Shown piece by piece: positions 42,059 through 49,082 of a stretch of 49,082 nucleotides of DNA (the first letter of the stretch is position 1; each line of letters begins with the position of its first letter). The position numbers and the translations under genes are program-made. This DNA is from Spirochaetales bacterium (GTDB lineage Bacteria > Spirochaetota > Spirochaetia > DSM-27196 > SLST01): the NCBI GenBank assembly GCA_007130265.1, contig SLST01000469.1, positions 1 to 49,082 on the forward strand, read 5' to 3'. Below the pieces are notes generated by a model. The model was not told the origin of the DNA. It ran no database searches and saw only the letters and a list, made by a program, of their open reading frames with translations.

Positions 42059-42087
42059 ATGGTATGCCGCTTTCGGCCCGAATTCAA
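42059..42087 (-). promoter_or_regulatory. Sigma70-type promoter TTGAAT-17-TACCAT
   Basis: Minus strand: TTGAAT (42082-42087), 17 bases, TACCAT (42059-42064), with 15 bases to the ATG at 42043, so the leader is short but contains GGGGG. The ppk stop TGA (42084-42086) is inside the -35. Confidence 0.65.
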
Positions 42088-44246
42088 TTGCCCCTTGGGT
42101 ACGCATCGCCTGCCTTGCGCCGAACCTCGAACTCTTTCTGATTTGTCGCGCTGGTGTCGGGCGACCGGTCACGGGCCTGCTCCTGGAGCGCGAGCTGGCT
42201 CCGTACGGCGGGCGAGCCGGGCTCCGAAGACACAGGCCGGTACGACCCGTCCGACTCGAGCAGGTGCGCGTTTGTCGCATCCTCGAAGGCGAATCCGAGT
42301 ACGGACATCGCGCGGCTCTTTGCGTCGGCATCGGCGACGGGGAAGAGGAGCTCTACGCGGCGTTCGAGATTTCGCGGCATCCAGTCGGCGCTCGACGCGT
42401 AGACCTCCGAAGCCCCCCCGTTGTGGAAGTAGAAAAGCCGCGCGTGCTCGAGATAGCGGTCCACGATGCTGACCACGGTTATGCTCTCGCTCATTCCCGG
42501 CACTCCGGGAACAAGCATGCAGATGCCGCGAACGTTGAGCCTGATCTCGACCCCTGCCTGTGACGCCCGGTAGAGCGCTTCGATCACATCCGGATCGGCG
42601 AGGCTGTTGAGCTTCGCGTGGATACGGCCGACGATGCCCGTGCCGGAACGCAGAGCTTCCCGCTCGATGAGCTGGAGAAGTCGGCCCTTGAGACCGACCG
42701 GCGCCATCACGAGCTCATTCAGCGAAGGAATGGCCGAGTAACCGGTGATCGCGTTGAAGAAGAGCCCGACCTCGTAGGCGATCGTCGGCCTCGTAGTCAG
42801 GAGACTGAAGTCCGTATAGAGGCGGGCCGTCTTGTCGTTGTAGTTGCCGGTTCCCAGATGAACGTAGCGGCGAATCGAGTTCTGCTCGCGGCGCACAACC
42901 AGCAGCGCCTTCGCGTGCACCTTCAGCCGCGCGATCCCGTAGACGACGATCACGCCGGCGTGCTCGAGGCGCTCGGCCCAGGTGATGTTGCGCTCCTCGT
43001 CGAAGCGCGCCTTGATCTCGACGAGGACCATCACCTGTTTGCCGGCAGCTGCCGCCTGCTCGAGCGCCTGTACCACCGGCGAATCGCCGCTCGTGCGATA
43101 GAGGGTCATTTTGATGGCCAGGACCCCGGGGTCGCTCGCGGCATCGCGCAGGAGCCGTATGACGGGCTCGAAAGTTTCGAAGGGATGGTACAGCGCCACG
43201 TCACGCTTTCTCAGCGTGTCCCACAGCGGCCCATCGAGCGGCAGATCCGGCGAGTCGTAGTGCTGCCATCTCGGGTACTTGAGCTCCTCGAACCCGGCGA
43301 TCGACGCGAGATCGGCAAGCTCGCCAATGTCGAGCGGTTCGGCCTTGTCGAACATCTCGCCCTCGTCGATCCCCACGACCTCGCTGAGCATCTTTCGCAG
43401 ACGTCCGGCGCCGCGACTCACCGAGAGGCGCACGGGTCTGCTGAACTCGCGGTGTGCGACGATCTGCTCCATCGCTTCGACGAAGTCTTCGTCACGCTCC
43501 TCGTCGACGCCGACGTCGGCATCGCGCGTCACCCGGAAGACACAGCGCTCAACCACCGTATACCCGGCAAAAAGCGAGGAGGCATGCTGCACCACCACGT
43601 CCTCGAGCAGGGTGAAGGATACGCTACCCGCCTCGTCGGGCAGGTAGATGATCCGGTCGAGAGACTTCGGGATCTGTACGATCGCGAGGTACTCGCCGCT
43701 CTCCTCGTCACCGGCGGACACAAGATCGGCGTCGGCCTGAGGCTCGAGAACAAAGGCCGCATGCAGGCGCAGGTTCGTGATGTAGGGCATCGGTTGCCCA
43801 ACCGCGGCGCGCACGGGCGTGAGAACCGGAAAGATCTCCTCCTGATAGAGCTTCTTGAGGAACGAGCTCTGCGTCGGCGTGTAGTCGCGGGGCCTGCGAA
43901 GCACCAGCCCCGCCTTCGCGAGCCCCGGTACAATCTCTTCAAGCAGACAGCGGTACTTCCGGGTAGCCATTTCGCGGGTGCGCCCTAGAATACGTGAGAG
44001 TAGCGCCGACGGGGCGATCCCCGACGGGCACTGGACGTAGTCGCCGCTCTCGATCTGCCGTTTGACCGCGGCGACACGAACCATGAAGAACTCGTCAAGG
44101 TTCGTAGTAACGATACAGAGGAACCTCAGTCTCTCGAGCAGAGGCACGTCGGGCCGCAACGCCTGAGACAGCACGCGTGCGTTGAACTCGAGCCAGCTGA
44201 GCTCGCGGTTGAAGTATTGTGGCGGGCGGGACGGTGATACACCCAT
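42084..44246 (-). CDS. ppk: Polyphosphate kinase 1
   Basis: 720-residue PPK1, which polymerises the gamma-phosphate of ATP into inorganic polyphosphate. The N-terminal domain has ELSWLEFNARVL and TNLDEFFMVRVA. The catalytic core has MTLYRTSGDSPVVQAL, EIKARFDEERNITWAERLEHAG, the phosphorylated His in ARLKVHAKALLV and the HLGTGNYND motif. GAGAGGAAAC before the ATG sets the start; it begins eight bases after the ppx stop. It is the last gene of the ROK-ppx-ppk operon. Confidence 0.96.
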   Translation of the reverse strand: MGVSPSRPPQYFNRELSWLEFNARVLSQALRPDVPLLERLRFLCIVTTNLDEFFMVRVAAVKRQIESGDYVQCPSGIAPSALLSRILGRTREMATRKYRCLLEEIVPGLAKAGLVLRRPRDYTPTQSSFLKKLYQEEIFPVLTPVRAAVGQPMPYITNLRLHAAFVLEPQADADLVSAGDEESGEYLAIVQIPKSLDRIIYLPDEAGSVSFTLLEDVVVQHASSLFAGYTVVERCVFRVTRDADVGVDEERDEDFVEAMEQIVAHREFSRPVRLSVSRGAGRLRKMLSEVVGIDEGEMFDKAEPLDIGELADLASIAGFEELKYPRWQHYDSPDLPLDGPLWDTLRKRDVALYHPFETFEPVIRLLRDAASDPGVLAIKMTLYRTSGDSPVVQALEQAAAAGKQVMVLVEIKARFDEERNITWAERLEHAGVIVVYGIARLKVHAKALLVVRREQNSIRRYVHLGTGNYNDKTARLYTDFSLLTTRPTIAYEVGLFFNAITGYSAIPSLNELVMAPVGLKGRLLQLIEREALRSGTGIVGRIHAKLNSLADPDVIEALYRASQAGVEIRLNVRGICMLVPGVPGMSESITVVSIVDRYLEHARLFYFHNGGASEVYASSADWMPRNLERRVELLFPVADADAKSRAMSVLGFAFEDATNAHLLESDGSYRPVSSEPGSPAVRSQLALQEQARDRSPDTSATNQKEFEVRRKAGDAYPRGN

Positions 44247-44254
44247 GTTTCCTC

Positions 44255-45799
44255 TCAGGCGATGACGACGCTCAGACCGAACACTTCCTCGAACATGTCT
44301 GCCTTGGCATCGAAGCCGTATCGCTCGATCGAGATGTCGCCGGTGTAGTCGCAGTGCAGGATGACGTCGCTTCCGACGAGCTCGGCCTCGATGGCACGGA
44401 CCCGCTGGGCATGGCCGCGGTCGAGGGCGTCGGCGACGCGGAGGATCGCCGCGAGCTTCAGGACCTGCACGCGTTGCTCGCGCCGCAACGCAACGAAAGT
44501 GGTGTGGCCGGAAGAGGGAGGCGCCTTACGATGGTAGCGCACGACATTGGAGATGATCCGCAGGTCGTCGCGGCTGACCCCGAATATCTCGGAGTTCTGC
44601 ACGATGTACTGGCCGTGTTTGTGGTGACCACTCGCCTGGATGTAGGTGCCGATGTCATGCAGAATCGCGGCGACCTCGAGCAGCATGCGCGAATGCCTGT
44701 CCATCGCGTGCTCCTCCTGCAGCTGATCGAAGAGCGACAGCGCCAGGTTCGCCACGTGACGCGAGTGGCGCTCATCGTAGTGGTAGCGGCGCGCGAGATT
44801 CTCCGCCGACGTGATGACCTGTCCGTAGAACTGGCGTTCGACGGCCCAGTCACTGCCGAGCGCGAAGCTCATCAGCACGCCCTCGCGGATGCTTACGTCC
44901 GGGACGATGAGCTCGTCCGCCGAAGTGCTCTCGAGCAGAAGCCGGTAGACGGTGAGCGCCGGCACGAGGCCCTCCGCCTCATTGTACGTGACGTTGTGGA
45001 TCCGGACGATTTCGTCGACGGTTCGGTCCTGAAGCTCGTCCAGGTACCGGTTGAACTCCCTCCGCGAAATCGTCCAGTAGTGCTCTCCCTGTTTCGTCCC
45101 AACTGCGTGGGCGACGTGTCGCGGATCGCCGCCGACGGCGACGAAGTACTTGATCCGGTCTAGTGGAAGCTCAGAGTCGATCAGCTCGCGACTGACCCTG
45201 ATGTTCTCGCGCACGTAGTCCTCGATCTGCTCGGCGCTCGACCACATGGGGCGTGCTTCCTGCTCCATCCGCACCGTCCCGATCCTGAGGCTATGCGCCG
45301 CCACCATCTTCCCGCGCTGAAGCAGCATGATGACGGTCGTGCCGCCGCCGACTTCCATGATGAGCGAGTTCGCCCGCGAGAACTGCTCCTGCATCGGACT
45401 CACCGCGTGCTGAACGGCGAGGAAAGTGAGGTGGTTCTCCTCGATTCCCTCGATGATCTCGATGCGCAGGCCGGTACGAACGAGTACTCGATCGAGGAAC
45501 GTGTCCCGGTTGCGGGCCTCGCGGATAGCGCTCGTGGCGATGACCCGCACCGCCTCGTCGGGAACCTGCCAGCCGCGCACCAGTTCGCGAAATCCGTCGA
45601 GGATCGTGATTGCCTGCTGCATGCTGTCGCGAGTGAGCGATCCGGACATGAATACGTCGCGACCGAGTGCGATCGGTCTCGCGGCCCGGTCGAGTCGCTC
45701 CCACTCACCGTTCTCGCCGAGCTGCGCGATCACCATCCTGATCGCCGTTGAACCGACGTCGATGACCGCGGCGATATCCCCGCCGTCCCGTGGACTCAT
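44255..45799 (-). CDS. ppx: Exopolyphosphatase / guanosine pentaphosphate phosphohydrolase with HD domain
   Basis: 514 residues. An actin-like Ppx/GppA half (AAVIDVGSTAIRMVIAQLG, EVGGGTTVIMLLQRGKM, LPLDRIKYFVAVGGDPRHVAHAVG) is followed from about residue 325 by an HD-type helical domain (HSRMLLEVAAILHDIGTYIQASGHHKHG). It should remove terminal phosphates from polyphosphate, or convert pppGpp. The ATG overlaps the ROK stop (ATGA), so all three proteins are made together, which is notable as ppx and ppk have opposing activities. Confidence 0.93.
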   Translation of the reverse strand: MSPRDGGDIAAVIDVGSTAIRMVIAQLGENGEWERLDRAARPIALGRDVFMSGSLTRDSMQQAITILDGFRELVRGWQVPDEAVRVIATSAIREARNRDTFLDRVLVRTGLRIEIIEGIEENHLTFLAVQHAVSPMQEQFSRANSLIMEVGGGTTVIMLLQRGKMVAAHSLRIGTVRMEQEARPMWSSAEQIEDYVRENIRVSRELIDSELPLDRIKYFVAVGGDPRHVAHAVGTKQGEHYWTISRREFNRYLDELQDRTVDEIVRIHNVTYNEAEGLVPALTVYRLLLESTSADELIVPDVSIREGVLMSFALGSDWAVERQFYGQVITSAENLARRYHYDERHSRHVANLALSLFDQLQEEHAMDRHSRMLLEVAAILHDIGTYIQASGHHKHGQYIVQNSEIFGVSRDDLRIISNVVRYHRKAPPSSGHTTFVALRREQRVQVLKLAAILRVADALDRGHAQRVRAIEAELVGSDVILHCDYTGDISIERYGFDAKADMFEEVFGLSVVIA

Positions 45800-46761
45800 T
45801 CCTGCTCCCGCCAGGCGAGCGCGGCCGAACCTACGATCACCGAGTCGTCGCCCAGTGAAGCAGCCACGAGCCCGACGTCGGAATCGATCATCGAATGCGC
45901 GCGCATGCTCTTCTCCACCGGCTTCAGGTAGAGATCCCCAAGCTTCTCGACGAGACCTCCGCCGACGATCACGAGATCCGGGTCGAAGATGTCAACGAGG
46001 CTTCCGAGCCCCACACCGAGGTACCAGGCGGCACGCTCGACGACTTCCACTACCGGTTTCTCACCTGCTTCCATCGCCTGCCTGATCAGCTTGCTCTTGA
46101 TCTTCGCGATGTCGGTGCCGGCCTTCTCCAGAACTGTCGGAGACTGCCCCTTCATCGCGAGGTGAACGAGATCCTTCGCGATGGCAGTCTTGGACGCGAC
46201 GGCCTCGAGGCACCCGTACTTCCCGCAGCCGCAGCGCCATCCGCCGGCATCGACGATCATGTGGCCGACCTCTCCGGCGCTGCCCGTACGGCCGCGGTAC
46301 AGCGTGCCGTCGATGATGATCCCTCCTCCGACGCCGGTCCCCGGGAAGACTCCGATCACGTTTTCGGCGTCCTTCGCAGCGCCCGCAACGAACTCCCCGT
46401 AGGTGCCGGCGTTCACGTCGTTCTCGAGCACCACCGGGACGCCGATCGCCTCCTCGAGTTTGTCCCGCAACGCATAGTCCTGCATGTCCACGTTCGGCAT
46501 GCTGATCACCCGTCCGGCTTCCCGGTCAATGGGTCCGGGTACCGCGATGCCGATCGCCGCGAGTTGCTTCGTCTTGGCGTCCGCCTCGTCGAGAGCTTCG
46601 TGAATCAGCGAGACGATCGCCTCGAGCGTCTCCTTGTTTCCGGCCCCGACGGGGGTGCGCACCTTGGCCTGCCCGCACGGCTCGTACTTCTCGTCGAGGA
46701 CCACCGCAAGCATCTTCGTGCCGCCCATGTCGAAGCCGATGACGCGATTCTTCTCTGCCAT
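45796..46761 (-). CDS. ROK-family sugar kinase (glucokinase-like)
   Basis: 321 residues, ROK family: phosphate-1 motif GFDMGGTKMLAVV, GVFPGTGVGGGIIIDG, sugar-binding GEVGHM, and a zinc motif WRCGCGKYGCLEAVAS. Such proteins phosphorylate glucose or related hexoses in the cytoplasm. The GTGVGGG motif is the ATP-type form rather than GTGIGSA of polyphosphate glucokinases, but the gene heads a polyphosphate operon (ppx, ppk). The ATG at 46761 has GGGGG upstream, and a longer upstream frame is rejected. It is divergent from the NadR-like gene. TACACT at 46778-46783 (minus) may be its -10. Confidence 0.92.
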   Translation of the reverse strand: MAEKNRVIGFDMGGTKMLAVVLDEKYEPCGQAKVRTPVGAGNKETLEAIVSLIHEALDEADAKTKQLAAIGIAVPGPIDREAGRVISMPNVDMQDYALRDKLEEAIGVPVVLENDVNAGTYGEFVAGAAKDAENVIGVFPGTGVGGGIIIDGTLYRGRTGSAGEVGHMIVDAGGWRCGCGKYGCLEAVASKTAIAKDLVHLAMKGQSPTVLEKAGTDIAKIKSKLIRQAMEAGEKPVVEVVERAAWYLGVGLGSLVDIFDPDLVIVGGGLVEKLGDLYLKPVEKSMRAHSMIDSDVGLVAASLGDDSVIVGSAALAWREQE

Positions 46762-46861
46762 TGGTTCCCCCGGCTTCAGTGTATCCGAATCTGCCGCCTC
46801 TGGCATCAGCTTTGCTGCACGGATGTGTCTTCGAGCGCGCCCAGGGGCGCCGGGACCTCCC

Positions 46862-46890
46862 TTGCGCAGCGCCGACGGCTGAGGTAGGCT
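46862..46890 (+). promoter_or_regulatory. Promoter TTGCGC-17-TAGGCT, leaderless
   Basis: TTGCGC (46862-46867), 17 bases, TAGGCT (46885-46890), six bases, GTG 46897. It lies in the 135-base divergent gap with the ROK kinase operon. Confidence 0.6.
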
Positions 46891-46896
46891 CTGCGG

Positions 46897-47844
46897 GTGG
46901 CACCGGCACGACACGGCGGCGTGGTGATCGGCAGGTTCATGCCTCCCCACGCCGGCCACCAGTACTTGATCGAGTTCGCGCGCTCCTATACCAGGGACCT
47001 CACGGTCTTCGTCTGTACGCTCGCCCACGAGCCCATCCCCGGGGAGCTCAGATTCGCGTGGATGTCGCGCCTCTTTCCTCACGTTCGACTCATCCACGTC
47101 ACCGAAGAGATCCCGCAGGCGTCCCGGTCGGAGGAAGGAGCGTACGCGATCTGGGCCAAGGCGATACGCCTCCGGCTCGAGGCCGACCCGCGGTACGTCT
47201 TCGCCTCCGAAGAGTACGGGCGCGATCTCGCGGCCGCGCTCGGCGCCGAGTACGTGCCGGTCGACCCGCGGCGGTCGGTGTTCCCGGTATCCGCCGGCGC
47301 GATCCGCGATGACCCGTTCGGCAACTGGACCCACGTGCCGCACGTCGTGCGCCCCTACTTCGCACGGAAGGTCGTCCTCCACGAACGATCCGGCACGCTC
47401 GCCGAAGAGCTTGCGCGCTCGTACGGCACGCTGTTCGCCACCGACTATCCCGCCTATCTTCGATCGCTCGGGGCCGACGCCGCGGTGATCGGCGGCCCCG
47501 CCGCGCTCGCGCGCGCGCAGTCGGCGAGTGAAGAGGCGCTCCTGCTGCAGGCGAACCGCGTCCTGTTCACGGCGACCGATCCGCTGCGAATCCTTACCGA
47601 TGCCGGAGTGAGGCCTGCCGATCGCGACGAGGTCATGGCGCAGCTCATCGCCGCTCACCCCTACCTTGCCCCCTCGCTCGTCGTCGCCGTGGAACCGGTC
47701 GGCGAGTCGTACCGTGACGCGATCGAGTGCTACGGATGGCCGCTCGCCTGCGTCGCGGACCGGAAGGCCGCGCGACGGCGCTGCGACCTGCAGCTCGAGG
47801 AGTGGCTCGGCCCCACCGGCTCGCCCGCCCGCCGGGTCGATTGA
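46897..47844 (+). CDS. NadR-like NMN adenylyltransferase with degenerate kinase domain
   Basis: 315 residues. The N-terminal nucleotidyltransferase domain has VVIGRFMPPHAGHQYL (GRFxPxHxGH) and FPVSAGAIRDDPF (the ISxTxIR-type motif), as in NadR/NMNAT enzymes making NAD from nicotinamide mononucleotide. The C-terminal half aligns with the ribosylnicotinamide kinase domain of NadR (ARKVVL...LAEELARSYGTLFATDYPAYL, QANRVLFTATDP). Its P-loop, normally GPESxGKTTL, is HERSGTL, missing the GK and two residues. So the adenylyltransferase is probably active and the kinase probably not. The GTG at 46897 follows the leaderless promoter; no ribosome site is present. Confidence 0.82.
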   Translation: MAPARHGGVVIGRFMPPHAGHQYLIEFARSYTRDLTVFVCTLAHEPIPGELRFAWMSRLFPHVRLIHVTEEIPQASRSEEGAYAIWAKAIRLRLEADPRYVFASEEYGRDLAAALGAEYVPVDPRRSVFPVSAGAIRDDPFGNWTHVPHVVRPYFARKVVLHERSGTLAEELARSYGTLFATDYPAYLRSLGADAAVIGGPAALARAQSASEEALLLQANRVLFTATDPLRILTDAGVRPADRDEVMAQLIAAHPYLAPSLVVAVEPVGESYRDAIECYGWPLACVADRKAARRRCDLQLEEWLGPTGSPARRVD

Positions 47845-47869
47845 CTTCCACGGGCCTGGGGGCTACTGT
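47841..47869 (+). promoter_or_regulatory. Sigma70-type promoter TTGACT-17-TACTGT, leaderless
   Basis: TTGACT (47841-47846), 17 bases, TACTGT (47864-47869), six bases, ATG 47876. The NadR-like stop TGA (47842-47844) is inside the -35 hexamer. Confidence 0.72.
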
Positions 47870-47875
47870 CACCCT

Positions 47876-48340
47876 ATGGGTCCGCTGATCTGGGCCATTT
47901 TTGGTCTCGCCCTCATTCTCGCCGAGTTCGCTATGCCGGAGTTTGTGGTATTCTTCTTTGGCGTAGGGGCGCTCTTGAACTCGGTTCTCACGGCGCTCAT
48001 CCCGGGGCTCGCCGCGAGTATCCCGCTTCAGATTGTCACCTGGCTCGGGCTGTCGGCGGCGACGCTCTTCTCGCTGCGACGGTACGTTGCCGCCTGGTTC
48101 AGAGGCCGGAAGTTCGTGGAGGACGACCAGAGCGACTGGGTCGGGCGCCGCGCGAAAGTCACGCAGGCCATCGCCCCGGACGCCCCCGGACGGATCAGTC
48201 TCAACGGCACGACCTGGGTCGCCGAGAGCTTCGACGAATCGTTCGAGGCGGGCGAGAAGGTAGAGGTTCTCCGGCGGGAGGGAACCCGGTTCTACGTGAC
48301 GAAGTCGTTGACCGGCCTGTCGCAGCTCGACGACGAGTGA
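47876..48340 (+). CDS. NfeD-family membrane protein (short form)
   Basis: 154 residues. Two to three N-terminal membrane helices (LIWAIFGLALILAEFAMPEFVVFFFGVGALL and PLQIVTWLGLSAATLFSL) are followed by an OB-fold with WVGRRAKVTQAIAPDAPGRISLNGTTWVAES and EAGEKVEVLRREGTRFYV. It matches short NfeD without the ClpP-like protease domain. NfeD proteins partner SPFH/stomatin proteins, and one follows here by 51 bases. The ATG at 47876 is set by the leaderless promoter. Confidence 0.92.
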   Translation: MGPLIWAIFGLALILAEFAMPEFVVFFFGVGALLNSVLTALIPGLAASIPLQIVTWLGLSAATLFSLRRYVAAWFRGRKFVEDDQSDWVGRRAKVTQAIAPDAPGRISLNGTTWVAESFDESFEAGEKVEVLRREGTRFYVTKSLTGLSQLDDE

Positions 48341-48391
48341 ATACGATGGCGCCGCTTGGGTAGTAGTCCATGAAGTGACCCTGGAGGGAAT

Positions 48392-49082
48392 ATGGGAATG
48401 CTGGGTTCGTATCTGTTGACGGCGGTCATCCTGGTCGCCTTCTTCATCGTCTTCTTCAAGCTGATCCGGATTGTGCCGGAACAGGAAGCTTGGATCGTCG
48501 AACAGTTTGGCAAATACAAGAAAACGCTCGGCCCGGGGCTGCACCTGGTGGTTCCGGTCGTGCAGAAAGTGGGGTACCAGAACATCCTCAAAGAAGAGGT
48601 CATCGACGTGCCGCCGCAGGTCTGCATCACGCACGACAACGCCCAGGTCGAGGTCGACGGAATCCTCTACATCCAGATCGTTGATCCGTACAAGGCGAGC
48701 TACGGGATCGACAACTACCGGTTCGCCGCCGCCCAACTCGCGCAGACCACGATGCGCAGCGAAATCGGGAAGATCGATCTCGACAACACCTTCAGCGAGC
48801 GCGACGCCATCAACGACGCGATCGTGCGGTCGGTCGACCAGGCCTCCGACTCATGGGGGATCAAGGTCACACGGTACGAGATCCGGGACATCACTCCCAC
48901 CGACTCCGCGCTCCAGGCAATGGAGCAACTCGTCATTGCCGAGCGCGAGAAACGGGCTGCGATCCTCGAGAGCGAGGGCAAACGCGAGTCGGGCATCAAC
49001 CGTTCGAAGGGGCGCCGGCAGCACCAGATCAACCTGTCGGAAGGTGAGCGTCAGCGACGGATCAACGAGTCCGAAGGACGCG
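48392..49082 (+). CDS. SPFH/stomatin-like protein (QmcA/slipin type), 3' end cut by window edge
   Basis: 230 residues are visible. An N-terminal membrane helix (YLLTAVILVAFFIVFFKLI) is followed by an SPFH domain (VPEQEAWIVEQFGKYKKTLGPGLHLVVPVVQKVGY, IDVPPQVCITHDNAQVEVDGILYIQI, DIDLDNTFSERDAINDAIV-like region). A charged coiled-coil begins with AEREKRAAILESEGKRESGINRS. It is the usual NfeD partner, making membrane microdomain complexes and often involved in protease control. GGAGGG three bases before ATG 48392 supports the start; ATG 48398 is an alternative. The gene continues beyond the right edge. Confidence 0.94.
   Translation, partial: MGMLGSYLLTAVILVAFFIVFFKLIRIVPEQEAWIVEQFGKYKKTLGPGLHLVVPVVQKVGYQNILKEEVIDVPPQVCITHDNAQVEVDGILYIQIVDPYKASYGIDNYRFAAAQLAQTTMRSEIGKIDLDNTFSERDAINDAIVRSVDQASDSWGIKVTRYEIRDITPTDSALQAMEQLVIAEREKRAAILESEGKRESGINRSKGRRQHQINLSEGERQRRINESEGR

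Noticed and set aside
1..49082. tRNA, rRNA, CRISPR repeats, insertion sequences, prophage genes
   Set aside because: I saw no cloverleaf, regular repeat array, transposase motif or phage gene; all long stretches are explained by ordinary genes.

Overview
The window is a gene-dense, GC-rich bacterial chromosome segment with 40 protein genes, no gap longer than about 210 bases, and no RNA gene, insertion sequence or CRISPR array that I can see. A free-living or commensal spirochaete is the best guess. The reasons are a DUF2259-type secreted protein, a CHASE2 adenylate cyclase beside FecR proteins, many signal-peptide beta-barrel or lipoprotein genes, and a CTP-dependent polyprenol/DAG kinase-like protein. 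This is inference from gene content; no marker gene settles it.

Layout. 1-4711 (minus) is a glycan-degradation group: GH1 beta-glucosidase (cut by the window edge), a small envelope protein, a GH29-like protein lacking the usual nucleophile, and a GH3 hexosaminidase lipoprotein. 4923-9983 holds a lipid-kinase-like protein, a membrane protein, DUF2259, a beta-barrel candidate, an SDF-family symporter and a degenerate SDR-like protein. 9995-16261 (minus) is a tightly overlapped alpha-glucan operon: malQ, a 1159-aa GH13 enzyme and an acyl-ACP thioesterase. 16336-20038 is a divergent pair (gamma-glutamyltranspeptidase and a DUF4015 protein) around a perfect 12-bp inverted repeat. 20055-23699 is MoxR-DUF58-DUF4129-like. 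23705-30109 holds a DUF151 nuclease, purL, a PtsN-like EIIA and lysA. 30147-36870 is a CHASE2 adenylate cyclase divergent from an envelope operon (secreted protein, beta-barrel, FecR, lipoprotein) that ends in a strong terminator. 36964-42043 has a YkgJ protein, a YjjG-like phosphatase, two envelope proteins and a second FecR module between two lipoproteins. 42084-46761 (minus) is ROK kinase-ppx-ppk, a polyphosphate operon. 46897-49082 has a NadR-like protein, NfeD and an SPFH protein cut by the window edge.

The most striking global signal is regulatory. Thirteen genes that begin transcription units have a sigma70-like -10 hexamer (TANNNT) only 4-9 bases before the start codon, often with a TTGAxx -35 exactly 17 bases further up or an extended TGn. 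This implies widespread leaderless mRNAs, while genes inside operons carry clear Shine-Dalgarno sites. Several of these promoters reuse the stop codon of the preceding gene as part of a promoter hexamer.
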